Shown here piece after piece: positions 1 to 11,929 of a stretch of DNA of 64,000 nt; the stretch's first letter is position 1; each line of letters starts with the position of its first letter. The translations under genes were made by a program, and so were the position numbers. The notes under the pieces are model-generated. The model searched no databases. It had not been told where the DNA came from and was given only the letters and a program-made list of their open reading frames with translations. The DNA is from Rallus limicola (Eukaryota > Chordata > Aves > Gruiformes > Rallidae), in the NCBI GenBank assembly GCA_022605955.1, contig JAKCOZ010000040.1, positions 1,240,001 through 1,304,000 on the forward strand, in the 5' to 3' direction.

Positions 1-766
1 TTTTTTTGAGTCTCCTCGCCTTTATTTTTTTTTTCTTTTTTTTTTCCTTTTTTTTTCCGGTTTTTTTTTCCTTTTTTTTTCCTTTTTTTTTTTTTCCTTT
101 TTTTCCTTTTTTTTTGTTTTTTTTTTTTCGTTTTTTTTTCTTTTTTTTTTCCGGTTTTTTTTTCCGGGTTATTTTCCTTTTTTTTTCCCTTTTTTTTACC
201 TTTTTTTTTTCTTTTTTTTTGTCTTTTTTTTTTTAAGGCCCCTCGCCTTTTTTTTTTCTTTTTTTTTCCTTTTTTTTTTCCTTTTTTTTTTCCTTTTTTT
301 TTCCGTTTTTTTTTCTTTTTTTTTTCCGGTTTTTTTTCCGTTTTTTTTTTTCGTTTTTTTTTCCGTTTTTTTTTCCGTTTTTTTTCTTTTTTTTTTTTCC
401 TTTTTTTTCTTTTTTTTTTTTGAGTCTCCTCGCTTTTTTTTTTTTTCTTTTTTTTTTCCTTTTTTCTTTCCGGTTTTTTTTTCCGGTTTTTTTTCCGTTT
501 TTTTTTTTCCTTTTTTCCTTTTTTTTTTTTCCGTTTTTTTTTCTTTTTTTTCCGTTTTTTTTTTGAGTCCCCTCGCCTTTTTTTCTTTTCTTTTTTTTTT
601 CCGTTTTTTTTCCCGGTTTTTTTTTCCCTTTTTTTTTTTCCGTTTTTTTTTCCTTTTTTTTCCTTTTTTTTCTTTTTTTTCGTTTTTTTTCCCGTTTTTT
701 TTTCCGGTTTTTTTTTCTTTTTTTTTTTCCCTTTTTTTTCCCTTTTTTTTTCCCTTTTTTTTTTTT
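1..766. repeat. T-tract satellite, proximal end before block A
   Basis: Runs of 7-12 T are separated by C, CC, CCG or CCGG, giving a beat of about 10-13 bp. GC-rich punctuation words occur near 8, 235, 421 and 565 (variants of GAGTCYCCTCGCC and AAGGCCCCTCGCC). The array ends abruptly at 766 against ordinary sequence, exactly as the large array ends at 40448 before block B. It lies upstream of the first visible RETREG3 exon, so in block A it is probably intronic, with the RETREG3 5' exons outside the window. Phe-rich reading frames here are translations of the repeat and are not genes. Confidence 0.95.
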
Positions 767-1218
767 CTAGCTCCATCCTCACCTCAGCTTCAATTTCTAG
801 GGTAACTGGTACATCTCTGGGCTGCTTTTCAGATCCCAGCCTGGGTGAGAAAGTACCAAAAGACTTAAATCTCTGATGCTGCTAAGCAAGCAAGCAGCAA
901 GCTGTTGTTCCTTCACCATCTGGGTGTGTGGGAGGTGGGGGGGGGGTGGGGTGGGTGGGTTGCCAATCCCTCTTCCTGTAACCAGACAATGCCCAACAAA
1001 TACTGAGGGGCCACGGGGACACTCTCTTGTAGTCTCCTACTGCAACACCTACATGTCCAAAACATGTTCTGGAGTGATGCATCTCTGGTTCTTAATTGTA
1101 ATTAACATCTTGCCCAGGTATTCCCCAGCTCATTTAATCTTTACTTAAATCCCCATCACTAAACGTTCTCATGGCAGATTCCTTGCAACTAATGCAGTGT
1201 CTGTTCTTAATATTTTAG
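767..1218. other. RETREG3 intron sequence, no gene seen
   Basis: Single-copy-looking sequence between the satellite and the first recognisable RETREG3 exon, with a G-rich run near 930-955. I found no exon for the RETREG3 N-terminus or its first membrane hairpin here. The block B counterpart is 40449-40900. Confidence 0.6.
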
Positions 1219-4200
1219 TGGCAAGACCTGATGAATTAGACAATGAGAGGTAGGAAACTAATTGACTCCTCTGCTGTGATACCCTGTAATTATTGCCTGC
1301 ATGTGCTTGTAGTGTCAGCTCCTGGAGTGAGGAAGGAAGTGGGGGAGAAGGGAGCTCCTTCTTGGAGGGAGGATGGAGCCCTGTTCCCTGTCAAACCCTT
1401 GTAACAGGTTTTTGACTTGCCTCAGCTGCTGTATTTGTTATTATTTGCCCCATGCTGACCCCCAATAATGCTTCCTCAAGTGCTGTACAAGTTCCCCTGC
1501 CCCTTTCCCCCCCTGCACCCCTAACTCAGAGGTGCTCCCCTCGCAGCAGTTCCTTTCGTACGTGCCTCCGGGAGGAGGAGAACGAGTTCCAGCAATAATG
1601 AAGTCGTCTGAGGCTCCATGGGGAATGTTTATAGGCTTGTCCCACAAGTTGTTACTGCATAGCTCTGATCTGACTGCAGCATTAATAATGGGTTGAGAAA
1701 CGTTGGGGTGTTGTCTTACTAATAACACCTTCCTCTCTCTGGGCACACCTTGCTGCTGAGCCCCCGATTAAATCACTTGAGCTTTTGCCAAAGGAGAAGG
1801 CTTTGAAATTAATTAATTAATTTCTTTGTTTTTTTTTTTTTTTTTTTTTGCAAGAGGCCCTAGTACAAAAGGAATTGCTCCCCCTGACCTGCCAGTCCCT
1901 GCAACTAGCAGTTAAGAAGCACTAATAGAACTTGCTAAAGACAATGCCCCTGAACTAACTGAATGCACTGGGGTACAAGGCTGTGTGTGAATCTCCTGCT
2001 GGATTCTTGGGGGTTGCAGCTTCACCAAATAGATGCAGAAAAAGCAAATGGATTCGCTTGTTTTGCTGCTGCAACTTCCCACCAGTGGCACAGAAAGCAG
2101 TGTAAACCAAAAGAGGGAATGGCTGAAATTACTGCTCCTTAGCTGCTATGGGAGAACTGGGACGCTTGCAGGTCGGAACACAGGGTGCTGTTCTGAAAGG
2201 CAGGCTGACACTGCTCTCTAGAACCAGGTGCTGGGGGAGAAGAGAAGGTAGCATTGAGAGAAGTGTTTGTAACTTCTTTGTAGTTGCAGTAATATTTGTT
2301 CCCAATTCTTCCCTTTGCTGCAGCTGGGGATACGTTCACCCTCGGCTGCTCGGGGTGCCAGAGCTCTGTCACCACTTGGCTGAAGGATGGGTGGCTGGGA
2401 CCAACTTCTTAAGTAACCTCTTTGTTTTCAAGAAGCAAAACCCTGGAAAGGTAAGAATGTCCAGACCTCAGCAAATAAAAGGTTTGGTGTGGAGCTGCTG
2501 GTGTCCTTTTGTGGTGGCCTCGAGCACTGGGGCGTGGGAGGTCCCCATGGGACGGGTGGGGGGTCTCCTGCAGCCACGTGGCTGTGAGAGAGTGGAGAGG
2601 GATGGGGAGTAGAGGCAGAATAGTCAGGTTGTGGAGTTGGGAGGAGAACACGAGTGTCAGCATGTTGAGGATGCTAGCCAAGTGATGCAGCTGCTCCTTC
2701 TGGAGGCTTCTGGCTTTTTGAAGTGTCAAACTCATCTCCCTTGTTGGATTTTAACAGGTTGGAAAGTATGTCAAGCTGGCTTTTTATCCTTTCCCATTTT
2801 TCTTCCTTTTTTTTTTTTTTTCTTCTTTGAGGCTTATGCAAAGGACCTGGAGCAGGGTGGTACTGTCCTCTGCCTTTTCACCTTAAAAGATTTTTTCATA
2901 GACTTACTAAAGTTGGAAAAGACCTCCAAGATCATCTAGTCCAACTGCCCCCTTACCACCTGTATTTTGTCATCTTTAGTTCCCTCCTTGCTTTTAGCAT
3001 ACCCACCCTGGAAAGCTCTCTGTATTCTAAGGCAGAGGCCTTGCGATGCTGCCTGTTGCTGTGAAGCCAGATATCTCCCATGTCCATGCTAGTCCTAGAA
3101 TCACAGAATCCCAGCCTGGTCTGGGTTGGAAGGGACCCCAAGGATCAGAGAGCTCCAACTCCCTGCCACAGGCAGGGACACCAACCTCCAGGCCTGGATC
3201 TAGAGCAGGGTAGCTGGATGCTGGGGAGGCTCCACTGTCATTAGAATGATGATGGTCTAGAATCTGCAAAGAGCAAGAGAGCCAAGAACTGAGTGAGTTC
3301 ATTGATAACCATGGAACTCACCATCTCCTATGTCTTCAGTTTTGCCTTCTAGCATGTGGAGTCTTTACTTTCCTGGCTGTCCTGGGCCGGTATATCCCTG
3401 GGCTCTTGCTCTCATACTTGCTGTGTAAGTAATCTCTGTGGCAGTACGGACTTATAACTGGAAAGGAGCAGAGAGGGGTGGGATCTGAATGTCTGAGGGA
3501 TGGGGCTCTTCTGCTCAAAACAAAAACTTGTGTGAATGGCTTTAGAGTTTAAAATTAAACATTCTGCTTGGAACACAGTGGTTCTTGACCAGGACTTGAT
3601 GGTCTCTGGTGCAGAGAGAACACATTTGAGTGCTTAGTATCTACAGAGCTGAGCACTAGTGAGTTGGTCTTTCAGTGGTGTTAACTTGGCAGAGGTGATG
3701 GCACCAATTCAAACTGTCTCCCACAGCGTTGCCTTCAGTGCTCTGCACGTGTTACATGGCATCACAGGGTGGGCAAGGGGTTTGCCAAGTACAATCCTGA
3801 CCAAACTTCTAATCTGCATTCCCACTTTACCCCAGTGCTCTTCATCCTGCTGTGGCCCCTTGCTGTGTACCACAGACTGGGGCAGCGCATGTACCTGAAG
3901 CTGGAGCCGGCTCTGCAGCGGCTGGACTTCAGCGTCCGAGGCTACATGATCTCGAAGCAGCGGGAGAGGCAGCGTGAGTGTCTGTTCTGTGGTTCTGACC
4001 CTTGGGACCTGAAGCAGCCTGTGAACTGAGCCCCCAGCTTTGGGGTGGGATAGGGCTGTGCGTGGGGCGCGGTAGCTGCTCCAGCGCCCTTGCCAAATGC
4101 TTGTCACTGCGTTGGGAAGGAAGCGGGGTGTCTCTGCCTCCACAGGTGGGTCCCTCTTAGCAGTTGGGGTAAGCTCTTGGCAGTGCTGAGCCGCTCTGTT

Positions 4201-6477
4201 TCTCTGCTGCAAGAACTGTCTGTCCCATATTGCAGTTGTGCTGGAAAAAGAGGAATGGCTCTGTGCAAGGCAGCTGCTAAACATGTTCATCTCTGTGAAA
4301 GACCTGCAGCAGCCCGAGTCAGAAATGATCACACAGAATCCCAGGGGTGGGAAGGGCCCTCCAGAGCTCATGGGGTCCAACCCCCTGCCAAAGCAGCTCC
4401 CCAGCTCAGATTTCACAGGACGGTGTCCAGACGGGGCTGGAATCTCTTCAGAGATGGAGACTCCACACCCCCCTGGGCAGCCTGGCCCAGGGCTCCCTCA
4501 CCCTCCCTGGGGAAAAGTTCTTCCCCATGTTGGTGTGGAACTCCCTGTGCTCCAACTTGAGGCCATTGCCCCTTGTCCTGTCCTCGCAGACACTGACAAG
4601 AGGCTGGCCATTTTCCCCTGTGTCCCACACTTCAGACATTGATAACCATTGATGAGATCCCCTCTCAGTTGTTTTCTCTCCAGGCTGAACAGCCCCAGCT
4701 CCCTCAGCCTTTCCTCACAGGGGAGATGCTCCAGGCCCTTCATCATCTACATAGCCTCCTCTGGACTCTGTCCAGGAGATCCCTGTCTTTTTTTATACCA
4801 GGGAGCCCAGCACTAGACAAAATACTCCAGGTGGGGCCTGAGCAGGGCAGAGCAGAGGGAGAGGATCATGTTGCTCTGCTGCAGAACAAAGCATGCTGTG
4901 TTACGTTACGTCTGGGCTTGCCAGTTGTTACGTTACGTCTGGGCTTGCCAGTTCAGGGGTTTTCTGCCTGGTGTAGGGTTGGGACTGTACAATCCCTGTC
5001 CTAATAATCAGCTTTGCCTCTGGTTTCTGGCAGTGCGTCGCAGATCCCTTCATCAGGAGGCTGCGGGCGATGGCAGTGACAGTGAAGAGGAGCTTGCTGC
5101 CTTCTGTCCCAAGGTGATGAAGTGTCTCTGAAATACAGAGCTGAGTAGAACAAACTCCCCATGGTGTGATTGCATCCAGCACACTGTAGCTGAGCTGTGA
5201 TGGAAAATCAGAGGAGGATGTTCTCCTTTTAGAGAGGTCTCTCCTTTTCTGTCTCATACCAGTGTGCCCAGTGCTGCTTAATGCTCACTGCAGTCCCCTA
5301 GGCTGGGCAGTAAAGAGTGAGGTGAGCCTTGGATATCAGTCTTGAGGACTGGTTTAACTGGTGACCACTGGATCGTGTTTTGTCTTGAGGCACCTGAATA
5401 CCCTTTCTGGTATTGATGCTTTCCATTCTGTCTCCTGTTTCAAAGCTGGATGACTCCGTGGTTGCCAAGGAGCTGACCATCTCTGACTCGGAGCACTCGG
5501 ATGCTGAGGTTTCCTACACGGAAAGCGGGATGTTCAACCTCTCCAGGGGCCAGACTCCGCTGACAGAGGGCTCTGAAGGTGAGAGCAAACGGGCAGGAGT
5601 GGAAGGCTGGGCAGGCATTGTGTGTGGGATGGAAGATGTGTTCATTGCTCTCTGTCCTTGAGGTTCAAACTGTTGGATGTCTGTCTTGCTACAATGAGAT
5701 GCAGCTACCTGTTTTCTCAGAACTGAGTTTCTTTCTTAACTCCTGTGGTGCTTTAGTAGAGCAATGAGGGCTGCTCTTCAATGGCAGATCCTGCTCTGCC
5801 TGTCTCTGGCTGTAGGGATACAGATTGTGGTGCAGTGTCTGGGAGCAGATGCTTTCCTCTGCTTCAGCATCTGGGAGGGCAGCAGGCAACCCCAACAGCC
5901 ACACAGGGGGAGAGTAAAGAGCGCTGGGGCTGAGAGGGACCAGAGACAGTTAGTGTTGGGGAGGTGATGTCCCAGCTCTGGCGTGCCATGCCACCCTTGT
6001 CTGCAGCGTGTCCGGTGTGTACTTAAAGCTTTTCCTCCCCTTCTAGACCTGGATGGTCACAGTGACCCAGAAGAATCATTTGCCAGGGATCTCCCTGACT
6101 TCCCTTCCATAAACCCTGAGGTGACTGGCATGGATGACGAAGATGACACCAGCATTGGGATCCCCAGCCTGGCTTATCGCCCAGCGACTGAAGATCTCCA
6201 TCTCCCTTATGACCAGGAAGAATCTGGCACACTGCCATCTGTACAGAATCTTACTAACAACATAGCTGGGTTTGTCACCAGAGGGATGATCCAGCTCGCG
6301 CTGTCAGGAGCCCCGCAGCCAGGCTCCTCACGCAGCGACAACCCCCAGAGAGGAGCAAAGACTTACCTGAGAACAGCCAGCTCGGACTTGGACACTGATG
6401 CGGAAGGGGATGACTTTGAACTGCTGGATCAGTCTGAGCTGAACCAGCTGGATCCTGCTGGCTCACGGGGCCAGTAA
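1219..6477 (+). CDS. RETREG3: RETREG3 (FAM134C), reticulophagy regulator 3, 3' coding exons (block A)
   Basis: ER-phagy receptor of the FAM134 family, recognised from my knowledge of the vertebrate protein. In-frame coding exons with AG/GT borders are 1219-1249, 2324-2450, 3340-3424, 3836-3973, 5034-5113, 5446-5578 and 6047-6477 (stop TAA at 6475). The first encodes the RPDELDNE segment. Exons 2-4 encode the second half of the reticulon-homology domain, including the hydrophobic hairpin around [18 protein letters not shown] and the LAVYHRL / [12 protein letters not shown] region. Later exons encode the acidic Ser-rich cytosolic tail, for example [12 protein letters not shown] and [14 protein letters not shown]. 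The last exon carries the LC3-interacting motif [11 protein letters not shown] near the C-terminus. The start and the first membrane hairpin are absent and should lie upstream. PSMC3IP follows on the same strand, as in human. The frame is open throughout. Confidence 0.93.
2893..2990 (-). mobile_element. CR1 LINE 3'-end fragment
   Basis: Reverse-oriented CR1 tail with the typical TTGGAAAAGACCTCCAAGAT and ATCTAGTCCAAC words. It is intronic in RETREG3. The block B copy is at about 42576-42673. Confidence 0.75.
3098..3232 (-). mobile_element. CR1 LINE 3'-end fragment
   Basis: Starts with AGAATCACAGAATCCCAG and continues with GGTTGGAAGGGACCCCAAGG, the reverse-complement CR1 3' terminus. It is short, 5'-truncated and intronic in RETREG3. 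The block B copy is at about 42781-42915. Confidence 0.85.
4330..4884 (-). mobile_element. CR1 LINE, 5'-truncated
   Basis: Reverse-oriented CR1 3' region: the terminus is at 4330 (ACACAGAATCCC) and it extends to the GGGCAGAGCAGAGGGAGAGG segment. It lies in the RETREG3 intron between exons 3836-3973 and 5034-5113. Its first ~170 bp differ unusually often from the block B copy. Confidence 0.88.
4900..4953. repeat. 27-bp tandem duplication, two units
   Basis: Two identical 27-bp units (4900-4926 and 4927-4953) containing GTTACGTTACGTCTGGGC. Block B has one unit at the matching place, which changes the A-to-B offset from 39683 to 39656. Confidence 0.95.
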
Positions 6478-7480
6478 GGAAATCCCACCGCTTCCCTCTG
6501 GTTTTCTATTGTGCATCGTGGAGGGGAATCCTGGAAGCAGAAGCCTTGCACAGTTACCTAGTTTGTCTCCCATATGGGTACGAGTGATGTGACAGCTGGT
6601 CCTGGCTGGGAACACCTGGCTGGGAACACCACTGTGACCTGTGACTCTGTAGCCTCGCTTGGATTTTAAAACACTGGTAATTGATAGGGAAGAGACGTTG
6701 ATGTGATCGCTCCACAATCACCCATGCGTTGCCCTGCACTATCTGCCAGGATGCTGCTTGCTCCAAACTTCCTCCCCTGAGACAATAACTCTGGTGGCTG
6801 CAGCTTTGGGACTGACTTAGCATCGCTGAGAACAATCGTGAAGCCAACCTTCCAGGGCTGATGGGTAACCAGGGGAACGGGACTGGTTTCCCCTCAGACT
6901 TAACGTCTGGGACTTGATGCAACTCTGTCTTTTAAGACAACCCACTCCCAAAACATGCACAGAATCCATGTCTTCTTTCCCAGCAATATCCAGCTCCGGG
7001 CAGAAACAAACCCCTTGCTCCTCCTGTGGACACCACGGTGTGTGGCCACGACGTTTGTATTTGCTCATCTCCCGTTCCAGCTTTCTAGTGATGCTGTTTT
7101 GTAAGAGACGTGATGGCAATAAGACATCTACTGTGATGACTAGAGTCCTGCAAAGAACATCCACGTGTGGTGGCTGCTCTTGTCTTGCTTTCCTAAAGTA
7201 ACAGACTTCATGATTTGCCCCATCTCCCCTGTGCTCCCCCCTGTACAGGGACAGCACACTGTGCTTCCCAGGGAGCTGCTACCCAGCAGTGCTGGTAGGT
7301 GCTGAACAGGGGCCAACAGCCCAAGTCAGGGGTGACTGACCAGCATGCTCTTGTCACAGTCAGAGTGGGTCTGCCCTGCCTGTGGGCTGGCCTGAGCCCC
7401 ACCCCCCCGACACCCTCCCTGTCCGTGAGCTTTTCCATTGCTGCTTCTAAGCCGCAGTGCCTGGCTCAGGTCATGTTTGT
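6478..7480 (+). other. RETREG3: RETREG3 3' UTR and intergenic sequence
   Basis: Follows the RETREG3 stop. I see no second gene. No canonical AATAAA or ATTAAA was found; the nearest variants are AATAAC near 6784 and AATAAG near 7117. The UTR end is therefore undefined. Confidence 0.5.
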
Positions 7481-8306
7481 GCAAGGATCTTGACAGGCTG
7501 GAAAGGTGGGCCCAGTTGAACCTCCTGAGGTTCAACACAGCAGAGTGCAGGGTCTTGCACTTGGGCTGGAGGAATCCCAGGTGTACATACAGCTTGGGGG
7601 AAGGAGCTCCTGGAGAGCAGCCCTCCTAGGAAGGGCCTGGGGTATTTGGGGGACGGAAAATTTAACGTGAGTCAGCAGTGTGCTTGTGCAGCTTGGAAGG
7701 GTGATGGGATTCTGGGCTCCATCAGCAAAGGGGTGGCAGCAGGGACAGGGTGGGAACTGTCCCTCTCTGCTCTGCCCTGGGGAGGCCCCAGCTGGAGTCC
7801 TGTGTCCAGAGCTGGGGCCCCAGGACAAGAGAGATGTGGGGGGGTCAGATGAGCCCCGGAGATGCTCAGAGGGCTGGAGCAGCTCCCCTCTGGAGAGAGG
7901 CTGAGGGAGCTGGGCTGGGTCAGCCTGGAGAAGAGAAGGCTGTGGGGGGACCTCATTGCAGCCTGCCAGTCCCTGAAGGGAGCAGAGGAACAGGAGGGGA
8001 ATCAGCTTGTTCAAGGGCAGAGCCTGGCAGGACAAGGGGGCTGGAGTGAAGCTGGAGGAGGGAAGGGGGAGAGGAGATCTGAGGGGGAAGTTCTGTGCAG
8101 AGAGAGTGGGGAGGGGCTGGCAGGGGCTGCCCAGAGAGGGGGTGGGTGCCCCGTGCCTGGGGGTGTTGAAGGCCAGGTTGGCTGGGGCCCTGGGCAACCT
8201 TGTGTAGCTCCAGGCCTGGAGGTTGGTGTCCCTGCCTGTGGCAGGGGGTTGGGGCTCTGTAATCCTTGGGGTCCCTTCCAACCCAGACCAGGCTGGGATT
8301 CTATGA
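7481..8306 (+). mobile_element. CR1 LINE, 3' portion, long copy
   Basis: Forward CR1 starting at the GGATCTTGACAGGCTGGA segment and ending with GGGATTCTATGAGCA. It contains the usual GAGGCTGAGGGAGCTGGG block. It ends directly at the PSMC3IP CpG island, so it forms the upstream border of that promoter. The reading frames inside are short and not genes. Confidence 0.9.
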
Positions 8307-8737
8307 GCAGTATCTCTTCGGGACCCTGCCGCTGCTCGGTGTCCGTGTCCGCCGGGGGCCGCGGGCTCAGCCCGGGTCGGTGCTGGCTTCGCTTTAACCG
8401 GGGGTTTTATACGAGCAGCCGCCTCCGCGCGGGGCGGGGCGGGGCGTGCGCTCCTCCCCGTGCCGGTTTAGGGCCGGTACCGGGGGGCGGAGCCGATCCC
8501 CGCCCGCTGGCCCCGCGCTCTCCAGCCGCCGCTTCCCCCTCGGCCCCTGTCCCGCCCCGGGGCCGTTGGTGGGGCGGGGCCACTCCTCCTCGGGGGCGGG
8601 GCTTCGCCTCCCTCGCCAATGACAACCCGCCTCTCTCCCGCCTCTCTCCCGCCTCTCCGGTTCGCGGGCGGCGCGCCGGAAGCGCGTCCCTACCGGCGGC
8701 CGGGAGCGGAGCGGAGCGGAGCGAGCGGAGGCGGAGG
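8307..8737 (+). promoter_or_regulatory. PSMC3IP: CpG-island promoter of PSMC3IP
   Basis: Very GC- and CpG-rich, with several GC boxes (GGGGCGGGGC-type near 8435, 8570 and 8594) and a CCAAT word near 8615. Two close copies of CCGCCTCTCTCC lie near 8627-8655. No TATA box is seen near the start codon. This suits a housekeeping or germline-type CpG promoter. The transcription start was not determined. Confidence 0.75.
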
Positions 8738-9141
8738 ATGAGCAAAGGCCGGGACGGCCCCGCGGCGGGCGGTGAGTGGGCGCCGGGCGACCCTCCCTGA
8801 GCCCCGCGGTGCCGGCGGCCGTGACCGTGACGGGCGGGGTGTCCCGCAGGAGCCGCCGCCGTGCTGCTGCAGTACCTGCGGGAGCAGAACCGGCCCTACA
8901 GCGCCCAGGACGCCTTCGGGAACCTGCAGCGGGAGCACGGGCTGGGCAAGGCGGTGAGCGGGGCCGGGCCGGGGCGAGGGGCGATGGCGCGGGGCCCGGC
9001 TCACGGCGCTCGCCCCGCAGGCCGTGGTGAAGGCGCTGGAGCAGCTGGCGCAGCAGGGCCGCGTCCGCGAGAAGGCCTACGGCAAGCAGAAGATTTACTT
9101 CGCCGCCCAGGTGAGCCCCGGCACCGGCCGCCGCCCCCTCT

Positions 9142-9182
<41 letters not shown>

Positions 9183-10406
9183 GAGGTCCCCGCCCGCCCT
9201 GACCCGCCGCCCCGCCGCAGGAGCAGCTCCCGGCCGCCAGCGACGCGGAGCTCCGCAGCCTGGATGAGGAGATCGCCGCGCTCTCCGCCAAGGTGCAGGC
9301 GCTGCAGCAGAGCTGCCGGCAGATGGAAGCGGGTGAGCGGTGCCCTGTCGGCCCGGCCAGGCCCCCCCCCCTCCCCAGCACCGGGACCCCTATGGGCACG
9401 GGGCCAGCGGGTGATCGGTGTCTCCCTTCCAGAGCTGAAGGACCTGAACAGCTCCATGACAAACCCTGAGATGGCCAGAGAGATCGAGGAGCTGAGGACA
9501 GGCTGTGCGAGTTACGTGGAGAAACTGGAGAGGATCAAGTCAGCGACTAACCACGTGACTCCAGAAGAAAAGGAGAAGGTAAAGAGGTGCCTGGCTGCAC
9601 CAACACCAGCAGTGGAGCCCAGCCAGTGCTGGGACAGTCATACAGGCCCTCTGCCAGGTTTCCTGGTCCTGCTCACACCTGTATGACAGAGGGCTGTGCA
9701 GGACTGGGGCTGCCCTGCAGACCTCAGCGGCGTGTGATGGTGTCAGCTCTTGGGGTGTTGTTAGGAAACAGTCGGATCTGCATCTACCTTACAAGCTTTT
9801 GTCAGTCCACCAACTCACCTTCTCCTGTCTCTGGTGATCCATTTTCCAGAGAGGCTCATATCCCCACAGGGGCTTCATGAGCCACCTGTGCTGTTAACTA
9901 ACCTCTGGCTGTAGCTGGGATGGCTGGTGGGTGCTGGCCCAGGTGCTTCCCCATCAGGCAGGCGGCAGCTGCTGCCTGGTCGGTTCTCACTTTGTCTTCC
10001 TGTCCGCAGGTCTGCAGCGAGCAGAAGCTGTATTGCAAGGAGTGGAGGAAGAGGAAGCGAATGGTAAGAGCTGTGGCACGGAGCAGGGCGGGTGGGAAGC
10101 GCCCGGGAGGTGGCAGTAGCAGCCCTGCGATGATGCTGCCCTGTAGCCCTCACAGCGCCCCTGTCTCTCCAGGCAACTGAGCTTCTGGATGCCATCCTGG
10201 AGGGGTACCCCAAAAGCAAGAAGCAATTCTTTGTAAGTACTGAGCCTGAGCTTTGCCCTGTGGCCCCAGGGCAGTGGCTTTACCTATAAATCTGCCTGTG
10301 GTCCTGCTGGGGCCGTGGCCCTGCTGAGGCATGTGTGCTGGCATAGGAGGAGGTCGGGATAGAGACAGATGAGGACCACAACGTCACCTTGCCAGCGGCT
10401 GTGTGA
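8738..10406 (+). CDS. PSMC3IP: PSMC3IP (HOP2), meiotic recombination cofactor (block A), complete
   Basis: HOP2 pairs with MND1 and stimulates DMC1/RAD51 strand invasion in meiotic nuclei. Eight exons with AG/GT borders join in frame: 8738-8771, 8850-8953, 9021-9110, 9221-9332, 9433-9578, 10010-10063, 10173-10232 and 10347-10406. They total 660 nt, or 219 residues plus stop; the human protein is about 217. The N-terminal winged-helix segment is visible (LLQYLREQNRPYSAQD, KALEQLAQQGRVREK, YGKQKIYFA). It is followed by a coiled coil (SAKVQALQQSCRQMEAELK), then the C-terminal ATNHVTPEEKEK and CKEWRKRKRMATE segments and the acidic EEVGIETDEDHNVTLP tail. The start lies in MSKGRDGPAAG, matching the vertebrate MSKGR start. 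It sits downstream of RETREG3 on the same strand. I see no frame break. Confidence 0.96.
9143..9174. repeat. poly-C tract in PSMC3IP intron 3
   Basis: An uninterrupted run of 32 C within intron 3. The block B copy has 16 C (48800-48815). It is length-unstable and prone to sequencing error. Confidence 0.95.
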
Positions 10407-10818
10407 GGTGCTGAGGGAGCCTTTGGCCCATGGAGGAGCAGCAGATGCTGAAACACAGCTGTTGGGTTGTTTTTTTGACTCATTTTTGCAGGGCTTGGGC
10501 TTGTCCTGAGTATTTATAGATCTTTGTTCTGAAATGCAGCAGGGTGGCTGGAGCTGGTAACTCAGCCCTGAGCCCTCTTATTGTCTCACTAGCAGAGAGA
10601 AACGTTATTTCTTCCTCCTCTTCAGAGGCTGGGTGTCCACACAGGGCTGGGGGGAGGTGTCACAACTCTGGTGTAGCATCCCTGCTGTTCCAGCGTTCTT
10701 GCTGGAAGCAATAGCCTCAGTGAGGCAAACAAACCAGTGACTGTTACTGCTGCAGAGTTCCTCGTGTGTTTCAGCTGCTTCCCACTGTGTGACAGAGCAG
10801 GACATGAGGATACAATCA

Positions 10819-10824
10819 ATTAAA
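10819..10824 (+). terminator. PSMC3IP: Polyadenylation signal ATTAAA, PSMC3IP
   Basis: ATTAAA lies about 410 nt after the stop and is followed about 25 nt later by a GT-rich element (TGTGGTGGTGTTTGGCTCTG). This fits a 3' UTR ending near 10845. It is conserved in block B at 50461-50466. Confidence 0.65.
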
Positions 10825-10845
10825 CACCAGCTTTTGGTTCACTGC

Positions 10846-11929
10846 ACATTGTGGTGGTGTTTGGCTCTGTTTGAGGGGGGCTGGACTGGGGAAGGCAGGA
10901 GCTGGGGGGCAGCTGAGCCACCATGGCTGGGCTTTCAGCACCCCTCTCTAAAATGGGAGGTCCCCTCCAGGGACTCAGCAACAGCCATAAAAGCAGGAAA
11001 AAATCATTAAAACATTCAGCAAAATTTAATTACTTCTCACAGTAGAAAAATACACTGCTGTCACATGTGATGGTCTGTAAGATACCATGTGCTCCTCCCT
11101 GGGCTGGCGGTTCAGGGGTCCCTGTGACACCTTGGTCAGCACCAAGCCCACACCCATGAGGAGTTTCCTCAAGGCACCATCCTCCAGGCAAGACAAGGCT
11201 GACCCCACACACGCCTCATCAGGACATACATCCCCCCAGGGTTGGGGGCTTCCACTGCATTGTGTGGGGATGGACACACAAAGCTGAGGTTTGAAGGACA
11301 GTTTTGTATAAAAATAACCCCTCCAGTGGGTTTTCTGCTATTAAATGGGATTAGAAGTCAGAGCTGAAAGTCATGGGATTAGAAAAATGGGATTAGAAGT
11401 CATGCTGCAGCGTTCAAACCATGTAACAGAGCTGGAACATGATGGAAAGGACTCCCTGTGCAGCCTGCTGATGGCTCCTCCATCCCAGTGATGGTCCCAC
11501 CTTCACCAAGGCCACCTCGGTGTAGCCGAGGACTAAGACACACAAGACACAGCGCATAAACAGCGTGAACACAGATGCAGGTGGGAAGAAACCCTAGCAT
11601 TGTGCTTCCACCCTGCTCACCCTTTGCTAGCCCAGAGGGGATCTCTCCCAGACAGCCTCTTCTCCTACACTGACTTACATGGGCGAACAACCCCCCTATC
11701 ACCACCTTCACCCACCCTTCTCCCTCCCCAGCCCTGGTCCCTTCACTTAGCTCTCAGGCAACTGGGGAACTGTGTCTATCCTGAGAGAAAACACACCCAA
11801 TTCCCTGCATGGGGATGTGCTGGTAGTTGCCACCTTATTTTTCAGCATCTACAATAAAGATAAACAAAAAACCCTGTCAGGAGCCAGCATCACACACCTT
11901 GGCCCTAACATCAACTCCCCCTCACCTTC
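10846..11929. other. Intergenic, no gene recognised
   Basis: In human, MLX would follow PSMC3IP on the opposite strand. I looked for its bHLH-zip and C-terminal segments on the minus strand and did not find them. Short local GGGATTAGAAGTCA repeats occur near 11345-11400. Confidence 0.5.

Noticed and set aside
7532..8281. Minus-strand 249-codon frame and plus-strand 312-codon frame (7862-8800), and the similar pair at 11827-12675
   Set aside because: They lie within GC-rich CR1 sequence and repeat in every CR1 copy in whatever orientation the element has. The plus frame merely runs on into the PSMC3IP promoter.
11400..11711. Minus-strand frame; an alternative frame over 11403-11590 gives a hydrophobic stretch
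   Set aside because: Considered as a membrane exon or MLX 3' exon. No family motif, no convincing splice context and no neighbouring exons.
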